The notes: generated by a model from the sequence alone, not told the origin. A stretch of DNA of 64,000 nucleotides from Aquarana catesbeiana (GCF_042186555.1 NC_133332.1:211019102-211083101); one strand, 5' to 3'; shown: positions 1 to 11,785, counted from the stretch's first letter. Made by a program: numbers and translations.

Positions 1-239
1 TGAACATATAGAATTAAAAAAAGCCTAAAAAATTATACATCGTCAACATGTAAGGACCAGTAAGCTGCAATAAATAGGATTGTTGTACCCCTTTAGAAAA
101 CAATTGTCTTGGAGTTAATTGAGGGGCACAGGAATTCTTGGGAGAGTTGGTTCATTCTATCACCCACAGAAAAAATGGGTACTAGTTGAAAAAACAAAAA
201 ACAAAAAAAAAAAAAAAAAAAACTACCCCTTATTAAGCC

Positions 240-519
240 ATTCCCCCACACACCTTTTTTTTGTTTGGTTTAGGCTTTGTTCACCCTATTTTTAAATGGG
301 CCCAGTGCCCTTTCCAGCCCCTGGGTCCTAGGGTCAGGCACCCTTTGTTGACCCCCGGCCTAAGTCGGAGTGTCCTTGTCATGTGATAGTTCACACTCTT
401 TGGAACATTTTTTGTGTTTCTCATGCTGTTCTACAACGTGCCCATTTCTTATATCATTTGCCTGGCAATATTATGGCTGTATTTTTTCTTATATCTCAAT
501 AAAAAATATTGTACCAAAA
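240..519 (+). repeat. Probable L1-type retrotransposon 3' end
   Basis: Non-coding sequence ending CTCAATAAAAAATATTG and then an A run (516-525), like the 3' UTR and tail of a non-LTR retrotransposon. No reading frame is left. The first 240 bp show only A-rich simple sequence. Confidence 0.4.
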
Positions 520-525
520 AAAAAA

Positions 526-1479
526 GGAAGTAGTTTTTAAGGTTAATAAAAACTCAGGATTTTCTTTTTTGTCTTTTGAAAGACATAACTGAAGAAAACA
601 TGACCACTTTCCTGAGACGCCTAGTAAAAAGCTGAGGCACAATGGTTGTGAGGGTGGTTATCCTGTTGATTTCCAGTGTACTTTCTCCTGTATGCATCTG
701 TATCATTCCACAGTCTATGAATTCCTCAGTTCAGTGGACAAGCTAAAAACACAATTTTATTGTTTTTCGGTTTAGATACATTTTTTAAAAAAGGGACAAA
801 GAAAAATATTTGGTTGCTAATAGAAAAAAAAAAAAAAAAAAAAAAAAGTTCTTAATTAGTTAATCGGTTAATTCATTATAAGGTTTTGCATATATTATAC
901 TTTCTTTCATATTTTGCTCTGTTCTATAAAATCAAACGCAATAATTACCTTTGTAGTTTTCACCTTGTGTAAAATCCTTTGTAAATGCACTAAAAAACTA
1001 AAACAGAGTAAAGAATGTTAAGTTAAAACATATACTGCATGTAACATTTTACAGCAATAGTTTTAGTTCACCAATTTAGATTTCACTAATGATCTCTATC
1101 CTCCTTTAAACTTATTACTGAATATAGAAACATTCACTGTAGGAATTAGCAAATACCTCATGTGTACATAAGCTCTGTACAACGTGTGCAAACTTCACAA
1201 AAAGTAACGAGATGTATAATCACTGCAATGAGGCATCCTCAATAGCAGGGTGGGGAAAAGTCCGGCTTACAAGCTAAAACTGAGTGTGCACCAAGGTCAA
1301 GGCCCCTATAGGAATTGTGCCAGGTTCAGAGACACAGAGGTAGCATGAGAAAAGGTAGAATCATCTTCATATATGATAAGATTTTCACAGAAAAGTTAAA
1401 CTGTAAAGTCGCATGACATGTGAAATCGGTGAAATAGGTTAATTAATGAGCTGTCTTAATTAGCACTACTGAAGTCGCT
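526..1479. other. No recognisable feature
   Basis: AT-rich intronic DNA with a poly(A) run at 824-847. I see no coding potential, inverted repeat or known repeat end here. Confidence 0.5.
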
Positions 1480-1740
1480 CTGACTTTAGAAAAGGTACCT
1501 GTACTACTTCAAGGGGACTTCTATCCAACTTGCGCCCATAGACTTTAATAGAAGTCACCTCAAAGTCGGATCTTAATCTATATTGATATGATTTGCATCC
1601 AACATTACAGGAAGGTTACACATTCCCTGCAGTGTAGCCCCTCCCTCGCTTCAGTCGCATCAAGTCGTATCAAAAGTAGTACTCAAGTTGTCAGCAAATT
1701 GCCAGGAAAGTAGCAGTAGTGTGAACCAAGCCTTAGGAAT
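1480..1740. repeat. MITE-like fragment
   Basis: It contains AAGTCGCTCTGACTT, CAAAGTCGGATC and the edge GTGTGAACCAAGCCTTAG. Edges of the form GTGTGAAC recur in the MITE-like segments at 13086-13395 and 41966-42166. Confidence 0.4.
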
Positions 1741-1864
1741 TTTTTTACTCTTGAGAACAGGCCTTGAATATTTTAATAGGTGTCAGCGTATGGCATGAGC
1801 TTTCACAGTGCGTGTGTGTGTGTCCAATGGACCAGTAACATACGTACAAGGCAATATTTAACTT

Positions 1865-2310
1865 TGAGTGATTGTAAAGGATGAAGGTAAAAAAACTTTC
1901 TGTGTGCTGCTCCCCCCACAGCCCCCCTAATACTTAACTGTACCCTCTCTCTATCCAGCGAAGTACACGGAAGCCTTGGCTGCCTTGGTCTCTTTCCTTA
2001 TTGGCACAGACAGCAGCTGGAGCCATTGGTTACCACTGCTGTCAATCACAGCCAATGAGGAGAGAGCAGAAGGTGGGGCAGCACCACGGCTGCGTGTGTG
2101 TCTTATGGACGCATAGAGCATGGCTCAGGAGCAAGAAAGCACCAGTGCCGTCATAGCAAGCGGCTTGCAATTAGGGGCACTAGTTAAAGAGAAGGAGCCA
2201 AAAGTGCCAGCGGGGGGGGGGGGGACCAGAGAAGAAGAGGATCAGGGCTTCTCTGTGCAAAACCATTACACAGAGCAGGCAAGTATAACGTGTTATTTTT
2301 ATAAAGAAAA
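1865..2310. repeat. Dispersed repeat, sister of the copy at 32725-33170
   Basis: Shares a series of blocks with 32725-33170 in the same order: GATTGTAAAGG, a Ctgtgtgc block, a GACAGCAGC block, CAATGAGGAGAGAG, TGGCTCAGGAGC, GTGCCAGC, and GAGGATCAGGGCT. Short open frames here are incidental. The class is not known to me. Confidence 0.55.
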
Positions 2311-2429
2311 ACAAAACAAAAAGAAAACTAATATAAAACTTTCAGCTAGACCAACATGGCTACTGTACATATATAAAGAGATAGTAGTCAAGTCTCCCAT
2401 TTGCTAACCGCTAATACCTTGCCCACAAT

Positions 2430-3325
2430 TTCCTTATTGATGCAGCCGGACGGCCGGTTTGGGTTACCTTTCTGGCAGGCACTTCAGCTGCAGCACTTCT
2501 TTCAAACCCTGGGCCTCCCCCCACCCCCGACGCATTTTGGTAGTCAGTGGACTTTGTTTGAATCATACTGTGAGGACAAGGATCCCCTCCCCCATGCCCT
2601 CTCTAAGATGTACTGTATGCCTTGCTCATTTTCCCTGATGTGGAGAAGATAAGGGAACTTTCCTTCACATCTTCTGGTCTTGTCCGAAACTCCAACAGTA
2701 TTGGTACAGAGGATCTCCCAACAATTTAGACTTTACAATTCCGAGGGATCCTGCCTTCTTCCTGCTCATAAATACTGCTTAGGACATATAAGAAGTCAGT
2801 TCTTCATCACTTGATTAATGCTACCAAAGCTTGTGTTACTCTGTGCTGGAAAGTCCCCAATCCTCCGTCCACTGCTATGTGGCTTAATAAGGTCAGGAAC
2901 ATCAATACCCTGGAAGACCTGGTACTAGTACCGCCCAAAATAGAAGAGAACGATATACGAAAACATGGGCATACTGGAATATGTTCATATATTCAGACGA
3001 AGAGAAGTTCCTCCTGGAGAGCTGCACTGAGGATTGAGGTCCTCCTGCTCTTCGCACTATTACACCCACGCAAATCATCACCCTGGTTTTTCCCCCTCCC
3101 TCTTTTTTTTTCTAAAAAACGTAAAGTGTCTGCCCGTGCAAACTCAAGCATAATGTACATGGTTACCACCTTCCTGCACCACGCACTATCCTGTGTTACC
3201 CTGTCAAATTGGATTGTCTTATATTTGGTGCGACACAGCAACTTACTTTCTCTTGTTGTATGATGTTCTGATGGATACTTTATTCTTTCATATAAATGAG
3301 GAATTTGGGGGGAAAAAAAAAAAAA
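2430..3325 (+). pseudogene. L1-clade ORF2 C-terminal fragment and 3' tail
   Basis: Translated fragments include HIFWSCPKLQQYWYR, typical of the Cys/His-rich end of L1 ORF2, and LINATKACVTLCWKVPNPPS followed by a WLNKVRNINTLEDL stretch. Stops and frame changes interrupt it. After about 3030 it becomes non-coding and ends with an A run at 3312-3325, as expected for a 5'-truncated retrotransposon copy. The nearest QSOX exon lies on the other strand. Confidence 0.65.
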
Positions 3326-3651
3326 CAGTACAGGAAAGAATATAGCTAAAGCATGTGAACTGGTCTTCTATATCTTCTTCATGCAATCTCATGTAATTCA
3401 TACAATTTGCCATGTTTAACACACAGAGAGGTGTTTCCTTCTTTAACCCTTTTAATCACTTCTTTTTTCTGTAAGCCATTATAAAATAATTTACCATTGA
3501 TATTTAACAGGAGCTTCAAGAGAATGGGGATACATTTGGAGTTCTCTTTTACTATAATTGCAAAGGGGATTCTAGTTTGCTGGCCCATGAATACGATCTT
3601 TAGGCATAAACATACTGTATAAAGTGGTTTTGCCATTGCCACAGAACTTAC

Positions 3652-3752
3652 CCGAAATGTTGGATAGAACTGGACACCATAGTCCTTGCATATGGCCGTA
3701 TTGTCCTCATCAGCACAGTTTATCACACCAATCTTTATTGATGGATGCCAGT
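3652..3752 (-). CDS. QSOX2: QSOX2-like sulfhydryl oxidase, exon 2 (thioredoxin domain)
   Basis: A 101-bp exon on the minus strand. It is preceded by a pyrimidine-rich acceptor (TTTCTTTCCTTCCAG) and followed by a consensus donor (GTAAGT). Its first two bases finish the Asp codon begun in exon 1, and the other 99 bases encode 33 residues including IKIGVINCADEDN, AICKDYGV and FYPTFR. These match the second half of the QSOX thioredoxin fold, including the cis-proline region (YPTF). The exon ends in phase 0 after CGG. The longer open frame around it (3379-3819) is intron read-through and is not part of the gene. I do not find exon 3 to the left, so it is probably outside the window. Confidence 0.85.
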
Positions 3753-4544
3753 CTGGAAGGAAAGAAATCAAGAGTTTCATAAGAGAATACACATCTGGCA
3801 AGCTATTTTTTGACAACACAAGTCTTTGGTTACATTATGTAAACGCTCTGCCGATATCCTGCACATGTCACTTTAGTAGCTGTAACATTGTATCAAGCAG
3901 CCACAAGGCTTAAACAAATCTTTAAAGATATTCAGGCTGGATGTCACTGAGCAGGTACAGTTAATGCCTCCATATGTCTCTGTGCTGAAACTGGTCCGCA
4001 GGAGCAAACTGGCCCCAGGACTGGGTAACAGAGGAGTTTGTACGTTTAGTAACTACAGAAGAATATCACCAATCAGCAGTCAAATAATCTACGCTGAAAA
4101 ATACAAAGGCATATTGCCGCCCAAATGCTCCCCCCACTATGTATGCCGGGCTCTGCTTGCTCATCTGCATGCCTGGGACCAGGATAGCGGGTGCTGCTGA
4201 GTAGAGGGGGTGGGGGGAGACACACAACCACTCGCCTCCTCTTCTAGTTGTTGACCCGGAAGTGACGTCACTTCCGAGTCCCCGTTGACAGTTTGCCCGG
4301 CCATGAAATAATATAATACAGTGAAAAATATATTGCATTACATTCAGTGGTGCACAGAGGAGACATGCAGGGTCTTTTAGACCATGGATCTCTCATTAAA
4401 GAGAACCTGTCAACAAAAACAAAAAAACACTAAGAAAAAAAAAAAGTTAATTGTAAAAAATTGAAGTTACACCCAAGCACATAAACCCCCACCACCCCAC
4501 ATAAGCACATACAAACTTACATAGGGCGCCTACGTCTGAAAACG

Positions 4545-4975
4545 TCGATTGTGATACAGGTTACACAGGTGACAATAATTCTAGCACCAGACCTCCTTCG
4601 TAACGCAAAACTGATAACTTATAGGGGGCTTTAAAGCGTTGCCTATAGAAAATAGGGTACTGACATGTTCAGTATCTATTCACTTGGTGCAACCTCAGCT
4701 TTTATATTTTACCCCAAAAATTGGGTAATTCACTGCGTTTTTGTGTCCCCCTAAAATTAACTTTAATATTTTTTACTGAAATTTTGATACCTTTGCGTTA
4801 ATATCGTGTGACAAAATATTGGAACTACCACTATTTTATTCTCTATGGTGTCTTTTTTCAGAAAATATATGTTTGGGGGGTTTATGTAATCTTCAGGCCT
4901 AAAATGATCTTTGAAACATGTGTAAAAAAAAAAAAAAAAAAAAAAAAGGCAAAAACAGCCCTGGCTGTGAAAGGG
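4545..4975 (+). repeat. Fragment of TTAA-element family A
   Basis: Resembles the inner part of the complete copy at 15595-16689 in the same order (a CTAGACCTCC-like block, a GCGTTGCCTAT-like block, CTTGG, TTTTATTCTCTA, ATGTTTGGGGG), and ends AAAGGGTTAAAAGG. It is 5'-truncated and contains a long A run near 4924. Confidence 0.5.
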
Positions 4976-5159
4976 TTAAAAGGATAAGTTCACCTTCCAG
5001 AAAACGTTACGTTACATGTTCTACCCGTTAGCTTTGAAATACGTTACATGTTCTACCCGTTAGCATTTAAAATAAAATGGCTCCTAACTTTTTTAGCTAA
5101 TTCCTACATTCAAAGCAAAATTGTCAAGCCCTGCACTATGGTATTCGATTTCTGTATTC

Positions 5160-5160
5160 T

Positions 5161-5191
<31 letters not shown>

Positions 5192-5574
5192 CACCTGGTT
5201 GATGCTGCTATTAACTGACCCTTCCCCCTTGTCTGTGTCCCCACTGCAGCCTCAGATTGTGTAGACCAGCCATTGCCACATAAAGTGAGCAGTCTCCAGT
5301 TTCAGTTCCCTTCTAAGCTGTTCATTTCCTCCTATTTCATATTTATGCAGCACACATGACGATAGAGTCACACGTGTGTGTATACACTCCAGATAAAGGA
5401 CAGCCCAACTCCCTCCCTCCTCAACTAAACACAATGAGGGCAGCATTTGTGGTGGTAATGTCCGAAGATCTTGGATTAGCAGATCGTACAGAAATATATG
5501 AAAGGGAGATTGTGGATATGGACATACCTGATGATCCGCGGGTGTGTCTGTTCCACAATACATACAATTCAAAA
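5160..5574. other. No firm feature; poly(A) run
   Basis: A pure A run at 5162-5190 is followed by moderately complex sequence with short open frames on both strands that match nothing I know. Confidence 0.4.
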
Positions 5575-6046
5575 AAATAATAAAGAGTACAATACTGCCA
5601 TATTTAATAAATGCAGCAAAGGGACAATACCTAAAAAAAAAGTTAAATCCAGAAAGACCCACAATAACAGAATGGTTTAAAAGAGTTGAATATATACTTA
5701 AAAATGGAGTACCTGCATAGTAGAGTATACAGAAAGATTTACCAGTATCTGGGAAAGATTAATTAAATTCATGAAAACTAGGAAATATACAGAGATATGG
5801 GTGAAGAGGGTAAAGGGGATGAGAGCGCGTAGAGAATGGGAGGAGGGGGAAGGGGGAACGAAATGAAGGGTACAATAAAAAAGGGAGGGGAGGGGGAGGG
5901 AAATGGGGTATAAGGGTTGAATGTTTTTGCTTTGTAAAAGGTGTTTTTTGGTATTTTTTTTATGTATTTATCAAATTTTATAAAATGAAAAAAAATCTAA
6001 TAAAGTTTAAATAAAAAAAAATAAAAAATAAAATAAAAAAATGAAA
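5575..6046 (+). repeat. L1-type retrotransposon 3' end
   Basis: Frameshifted pieces of an L1-like ORF2 end (LKMEYLHSRVYRKIYQYLGK, then EIYRDMGEEGK) are followed by a purine-rich 3' UTR and an A-rich tail with CTAATAAAG and repeated AATAAA near 6000. It abuts Penelope sequence at about 6047, so it probably inserted there. Confidence 0.55.
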
Positions 6047-6683
6047 TGCATTTTTTGGATCTGATCATTAAAGTAATGGGTAATCAATTATGTACTAGTA
6101 CCTATTTCAAACCAACTGATAGGTACTCTTACATTCCCGTCGACTGTTGTCACCACCGGAACTGGTTACGCTCCGTTCCACGTTGCCAGTTTTACAAGTT
6201 GTGATATAACTGTACCAATAGCCAAGATTTTGAGATACAGGCATCTCTGGTTAGAGATAAATTTCTTAAAAAGCGTTATCTTTAATCTGACCTTGATCAA
6301 GAAATATATAGGAGTGCTAAAATTGGACAGAAAGGAATCTTTTCAGAATAATCCTCAGTCTAGAATCAACAGGCAATCAAAGGATTTTAAATGGTCACTT
6401 TTCACGTCCTCTATTCAGCATCGAGAAATTAAACACATTCTCAGTAAACATTGGAAGGTACTGAAGAATGACCATTGATCATTGGGCCATTGTATGTCGG
6501 AAGGTGGATGTAATCTACAGAGGGGCTCCATCACTCCAAATGCAGATTGCTACTAATATTATTAATCCCCCTTCTCGACCCACATTCTTTCATAATTTAA
6601 AGGGTTATTTCCCATGCAAAAAATGCAATGTCTGTCTCCATAAACAAACTTGGGAGAAATTAAATTTCTTTCACATTAAAATG
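6047..6683 (+). pseudogene. Penelope-like element: reverse transcriptase C-terminal remnant
   Basis: Translation in shifting frames gives TSTYFKPTDRYSYIPVDC, CHHRNWLRSVPRCQFYK, then QDFEIQASLVRDKFLKKRY and a KHWKVL-like stretch, the order seen at the C-terminal side of Penelope RTs. Stops and frameshifts make it a pseudogene. The element resumes at 7375 after a retroelement insertion. Confidence 0.65.
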
Positions 6684-7374
6684 TTACTCATAATCCTCTC
6701 CCCCCCCCCCCCCCCCCCCAAACACACTCAGCGCTGGACGTCACATCCTAAAATACTCATTAACTTCCTACCTTCCCCCTCCTAACCCTGTCTACTCCTT
6801 TACCGATCCAACTAGAGGTTCTTCCCGAATATAAATGGACACACTTCTGTACTTTTCCCCATAATAAAATCCCTAACCGCACGGGAACGTGCTCACGGAC
6901 TCTGATATACCGAACATGTCTAATCCCCACCCAGTCTACCTTGGCCCCCACCCATTCACAGCATGGTCCCTTTAGGGGTGAATGGGTCCCGGGCAGACCA
7001 TCTTGGTATATACCGTCTCTTCTTTTAGTCACATACGACCACGCATTCTTCTCTCCCCCTACGCACAACAAACCCTCAAAACACTCCCACGCTACCCCCA
7101 TGTCTTACTGAACTCTTCTCAACCAAGTTGTCTACGACTCTCTTAGGTTTAGCAGCTTGTAGCCAATTTCACCAAACTCAAACGGAAGCTTCGGGAACAC
7201 CAAATTTTTATGGTTGGCTTAACATATTATTTCCTGTTTTCTGTTTTCCTTATTTGCTCATTTACAATGTAGAAGCTGTAACATGCCTGCTTTCTGTCTG
7301 ACATATTGTTGTTATTGTTAATCTGATAAAATTCAATAAATATTATTTGAAAAAAAAAAAAAAATTTTACTCAT
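6684..7374 (+). mobile_element. Truncated non-LTR retroelement inserted in the Penelope element
   Basis: TTACTCATA occurs at 6686-6694 on the left and again just after the A tail (about 7366-7374) on the right, followed by similar ATCCT/GATCCT sequence, so it looks like a target duplication of about 9-14 bp. The right end is AATAAATATTATTTG plus an A run, a typical LINE tail. The body starts at a long C run and has only degraded coding sequence. Confidence 0.5.
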
Positions 7375-7745
7375 AGATCCTATCCCATTAAACAGTTTAT
7401 TACGTGTGTTACAAACCACGTTGTGGATCTAATCACTTGCCAGTGTGGGAAACACTATGTGGGAAGGACCACACGTAGTTTCTCAACTAGAGTTAGTGAA
7501 CACATTTCCAATATAAGCTTTGGAAAAAAGAAACCGTTTTGTTAAACACTATGCTCATTTTCATCAGAGGGACCAACCGGTACTCGGTTTTTGGCAATAG
7601 ATCGGTTCATTTCCCCTAGGCGGGGAGGTTCAGCCAAACGGGGTGTATCCAAACTCGAAATATATGGATATATGAACTCAAATCATATTTCCCATACGGT
7701 ATGAATGTGGAGTGGGACATCAATGCATTTATCAACAAAGCTTGA
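7375..7745 (+). pseudogene. Penelope-like element: GIY-YIG endonuclease remnant
   Basis: Translation gives VVDLITCQCGKHYVGRTTRS, then VSEHISNISFGKK, FLAIDRF, and LEIYGYMN, the usual order in the GIY-YIG endonuclease that follows the RT in Penelope elements. The Y-V-G-R-T of the second half-motif is readable. Frame changes near 7545 and a stop near 7700 break it. Confidence 0.7.
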
Positions 7746-8462
7746 TGTCCCTTTACGTGCTCCCATTCATCCCACCTTTTGCCATCTTTATGCCATTCTC
7801 ATGTCTATTATTAATGTTCACACACCTCCCGAAGTTTGTGTCAATGATCCATCGCTGCTGTAGGTTCTAATTATGCCTCATTTACCCTTTGTTAACCAGG
7901 GGGTCTTTTTGGCATAATTTACCTCTAGGCAATGCATCAGCTATTTTCAGGGAGTTTTAGACATTACAGTGTGTATCCCTGAAGATTAATTCAGAGAGCA
8001 TATTTATTATTATTACATTTGTTAGCGACATGTTCCTTTAATAATGTGTTTTGAGTAATTGGATATTTGTTTCCTATGCTCAGCTTATGGTGAGAAATCT
8101 AACTATTACGGAAGTTGAACCTTGCTGTGTCCCAGCCCACTTTCCCCTTTTTGTGTATGCCCATGGTCCTGCTGTAAGGTGGGTGGTCAGCATCATGTTG
8201 TACCCACCCTTCCAGCCTTTGGGTATGGACCAACAAGGTGTGATGTGTTGGATTATCAGTGTGGAACGCATCTGCGGTGTTTTCCACCTCTAATCCACGA
8301 CAGGCGATCATGAAAGCGAGGTGTGGAGCGCATGACGTCACTTTCCACCCCTCTAGCTACCAACGGTAGAGCAAGGCGTGGAATGCAGGCCGGCTCCATC
8401 TTGGTCTACCGCAGTTTCAGGTGTCCCCTGTGATCCATTTTCAGGCACGTCCTTCACTGATG
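7746..8462 (+). repeat. Probable Penelope 3' flank
   Basis: Non-coding continuation after the endonuclease to the AT microsatellite. Open frames on both strands at 8050-8340 overlap each other and match nothing. The assignment rests on position between the endonuclease and the hammerhead-like motif. Confidence 0.35.

Positions 8463-8554
<92 letters not shown>
8463..8554. repeat. (AT)n microsatellite
   Basis: About 46 uninterrupted AT dinucleotides. The Tyr-Ile frames translated from it are artefacts. Confidence 0.98.
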
Positions 8555-8558
<4 letters not shown>

Positions 8559-8577
8559 CACAAAACAGCGACTGCAT

Positions 8578-8645
8578 ACAACACTCACACCCCAGATGAG
8601 GTCCATTAGGATGAAACGCGTTGGGTGACGTTCGTGGCAATCGCT
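8578..8645 (+). ncRNA. Hammerhead-ribozyme-like motif, degenerate
   Basis: CAGATGA (8593-8599), a short hairpin GTCC-ATTAG-GAT, and GAAAC (8613-8617) follow the hammerhead core order CUGAUGA, stem II, GAAA, with one change in the first box. A short stem III can be drawn (ACG with CGT at 8629-8631). Stem I pairing is poor. Penelope elements are known to carry type I hammerheads in their terminal repeats, and Penelope coding remnants lie about 850 bp upstream. Probably inactive. Confidence 0.42.
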
Positions 8646-8781
8646 TTTTACCTTCCAAAAGAACAAGCTTGTTTTTACCTGTAATTCTGTAAGTGTGAAC
8701 CCCTTTAAAAAAAAAAAAGACCTTATGGTATTGCACCATGTGGATCCATTTGTTTTTCATGTTCAATGCCCATGGGATGAT

Positions 8782-9259
8782 TTAAAGTGGAGGGTCAGCT
8801 GAAAAAAAATGTTTTTTAAAAGTCAGCAGCTACAAACACTGTAGCTGCTGACTTTTAATAAGCACACTTACCTGTCCAGGGTGCCCGCAATGTCGGCCGC
8901 CCGAGGCCGATCCGTCCATCAGATAGGGTCCCGTCTCCGCGATTCGAACTAAGGGAAACAGGCAGTGGAGCCTTGCGGCTTCACTGCTCGATTGCTAGTG
9001 CGCAGCGCTTTGTGAATGGCCGGCTGTGTTCTGGGACACGCACAGTTCCCAGAACACAGCACGTTCCATTCCCCAGAAGACAACACGAGGAGAAAAATGA
9101 AGATCACCACGGAGTAGGAAGTTGCAGATTAGGACGATCTGCCTAGCAACAGCCATTTCTAGTAAGTAAAAAAGATTTTTTTTTTCAATTTTTTTTCAGA
9201 TTTTTATGAGCATTTTTATGTAATTTTTTTTTTTTTTTAAGGGTGGACCTCCGCTTCAA
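8782..9259. repeat. TTAAAG-type MITE with internal hairpin
   Basis: Ends TTAAAGTGGAGGGTCA and a right edge reading, in reverse complement, TTGAAGCGGAGGTCCACC. At 8817-8855 a 17-bp hairpin (AAAAGTCAGCAGCTACA, loop AACAC) is perfect. A weaker copy of the hairpin recurs at 17830. Confidence 0.5.
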
Positions 9260-9413
9260 CAATTGCTGAATGCTTTGCAGTTAGTCTGTCTGAAGTGTGA
9301 TCATCCATCATCCATCCTTTGGGGGTCTACCTTCCATCTATCGCTCCATCCACAGATTATACCATTGAGGCTAAGCCCTCATTATGCCTGTTTGACCCAC
9401 GCGCTGTATGGTA

Positions 9414-11004
9414 CAGTGGGGCAAAAAAAGTATTTAGTCAGCCAATTGTGCAAGTTCTCCCACTTAAAAAGATGAGAGAGGCCTGTACTTATCATAGGTA
9501 TACCTCAAATATGAGAGACAAAATGTGGAAACAAATCCAGACAATCACATTGTCTGATTTGGAAAGAATTTATTTGCAAATTATGGTGGAAAATAAGTAT
9601 TTGGTCAATATCAACAGCTCATCTCAATACTTTGTTATATATCCTTTGTTGGCAATGACAGAGGTCAAACGTTTTCTGTAAGTCTTCACAAGGTTGTCTC
9701 ACACTGTTGCCGGTATGTTGGCCCATTCCTCCATGCAGATCTCCTCTAGAGCAGAGATGTTTTGGGGCTGTCGCTGGGCAACACGGACTTTCAACTGCCT
9801 CAAAAAGGTTTTCTATGGAGATCTGGAGACTGGCTAGGCCACTCCAGGACCTTGAAATGCTTCTTACGAAGCCACTCCTCCTTTGCCCGGCGGTGTGTTT
9901 GGGATCATTGTCATGCTTAAAGACCCAGCCACGTTTCATCTTCAATGCCCTTGCTGATGGGAGGTGGTTTGCACTCAAAATCTCATGATACACGGCCCCA
10001 TTCATTCTTTCATGTACACGGATCAGTTGTCCTGTTCCCTTTGCAGAGAAACAGCCCCAAAGCATGATGTTGCCACCCCCATGCTTCACAGTAGGTATGG
10101 TGTTCTTTGGTTGCAACTCAGCATTCTCTCTCCTCCAAACACGACGAGTTGTGTTTCTACCAAACAGTTCTACTTTGGTTTCATCTAACCATATGACATT
10201 CTCCCAATCCTCTTCTGGATCATCCAAATGCTCTCTAGCAACCCTCAGATGGGCCCGGACATGTACTGGCCTAAGCAGGGGGACACGTCTGGCACTGCAG
10301 GATCCAAGTCCCTGGCGGCATAGTGTGTTATGAATGGTAGCCTTTGTTACGTTGGTCCCAGCTCTCTGCAGGTCATTCACTAGGTCCCCCTGTGTGTTTC
10401 TGGGATTTTTGCTCACCGTTCTTGTGATCATTTTGACCCCACGGGGTGAGATCTTGCGTTGATCCCCAGATCGAGGGAGATTATCAGTGGTCTTTTATGT
10501 CTTCCGTTTTCTAATTATTGCTCCCACAGTTGATTTCTTCACACCAAGCTGCTTGCCTATTGCAGATTCAGTCTTCCCAGCCTGGTGCAGGTCTACAATT
10601 TTGTTTCTGGTGTCCTTCGACAGCTCTTTGGTCTTCACCATAGTGGAGTTTAGAGTGTGACTGTTTGAGGTTGTGGACAGGTGTCTTTTATACTGATAAC
10701 AAGTTTAAACAGGTTCCATTAATACAGGTAATGAGTGGAGGACATAGGAGCCTCTTGAAGAAGATACAGGTCTGTGAGAGCCAGAAACCTTGCTTGTTTG
10801 TAGGTGACCAAATACTTATTTTCCACCATAATTTGCAAATAAATTCTTTCAAAAATCAGACAATGTAATTGTCTGGATTTGTTTCCACATTTTGTCTCTC
10901 ATAGTTGAGGTATACCTATGATGACAATTGCAGGCCTCTCCCACCTTTTTAAGTGAGAGAACTTGCACAATTGGTGGCTGACTAAATACTTTTTTGCCCC
11001 ACTG
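9414..11004 (-). mobile_element. Tc1-like DNA transposon, 1.59 kb, full length
   Basis: Both ends are CAGTGGGGCAAAAAA... in inverted orientation, flanked by TA at 9412-9413 and 11005-11006. The terminal inverted repeats are about 200 bp (9414-9610 and about 10804-11004) with few differences. It contains one transposase gene on the minus strand with several lesions. The length is normal for Tc1. Confidence 0.93.
9624..10641 (-). pseudogene. Tc1 transposase, inactivated
   Basis: The gene starts with the ATG at 10641 (MVKTKELSKDTRNKIVD, a paired-type DNA-binding region). Codon 49 is a TAA stop (10497-10495). After it the frame continues with VIWLDETKVELFGRN, the catalytic WLDET Asp, and FKHDNDPKHTA with the second Asp. 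A frameshift just after this moves the C-terminus out of frame. The expected end, NKG.ITKY and TGA at 9624, is readable in another frame. The total length, 1018 bp, is not a multiple of three. No active protein is expected. Confidence 0.9.
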
Positions 11005-11006
11005 TA

Positions 11007-11747
11007 CGTGTCCACCTCATCTGGTAAGCGTGCCAACTTTACCTCCCTTGACTGCACTTCACGATCAAGCACTTTTTCAAAATGTATCATTATGAATCAT
11101 TCACCTATGTTCATGTATAATCACACCGTTATGGTATACCCGATTATGATGGACTAATATGTTATGTCATTATCCTTCTCATAATTTTATATCAATTGTC
11201 ACAATTGTTTTATTTAACTTTTTTCTTATTTCACTGCTTTTTTTGAGCGCTACACTATTGTTTTGTATTTGGTTATTCACTTTGTGTCTAGTGGAGTGTT
11301 GGCTGCTCACCCATCTTCCTATGCGCAATTTTTCCCATTCATCTATACATGTTGATTGACGGAGACATCACCTCCCTGTAATACTAAGCATCTACAAATA
11401 GATACAAGCTGGAGGGATGTGAAAGAGGCTGTGATTGCCAGAACCCCCCCAAATAACCCACACCATGTTTATGCAAGAAAATACTACAGATTTGAGTTCA
11501 AATACATATTTTTATGATGATTTACAACATTTATTTGGTAATAATAATGATGTAGTTTTCCTCTGTATTCTGAAGGCAGTTTTCTTTTTTTTTTTAAACA
11601 TTTGAACATTAGACTGGCAGCAGAGGACTAGAAGCTCCTCCGGCAGATGTGCTGGGAAAGAGCTGGGTCACATGACAGCTGTATACAGGTTATTTTTAAT
11701 GAAAATAAGTACAGGGTCATCATCCACATACATAAAGAGAAGGGATA

Positions 11748-11750
<3 letters not shown>
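11007..11750. other. No recognisable feature
   Basis: AT-rich intronic sequence with a T run near 11588. Short open frames match nothing. Confidence 0.5.

Positions 11751-11783
<33 letters not shown>
11750..11783. repeat. (GT)n microsatellite
   Basis: About 17 GT dinucleotides directly before a MITE. Confidence 0.95.

Positions 11784-11785
<2 letters not shown>

Noticed and set aside
3379..3819. 146-codon frame containing QSOX exon 2 as one protein
   Set aside because: Only 3652-3752 lies between good splice sites and matches the family; the rest is intron.
8378..8766. Open frames over the AT run, and similar ones at 33.0-34.1 kb
   Set aside because: Poly Tyr-Ile translation of (AT)n microsatellites.
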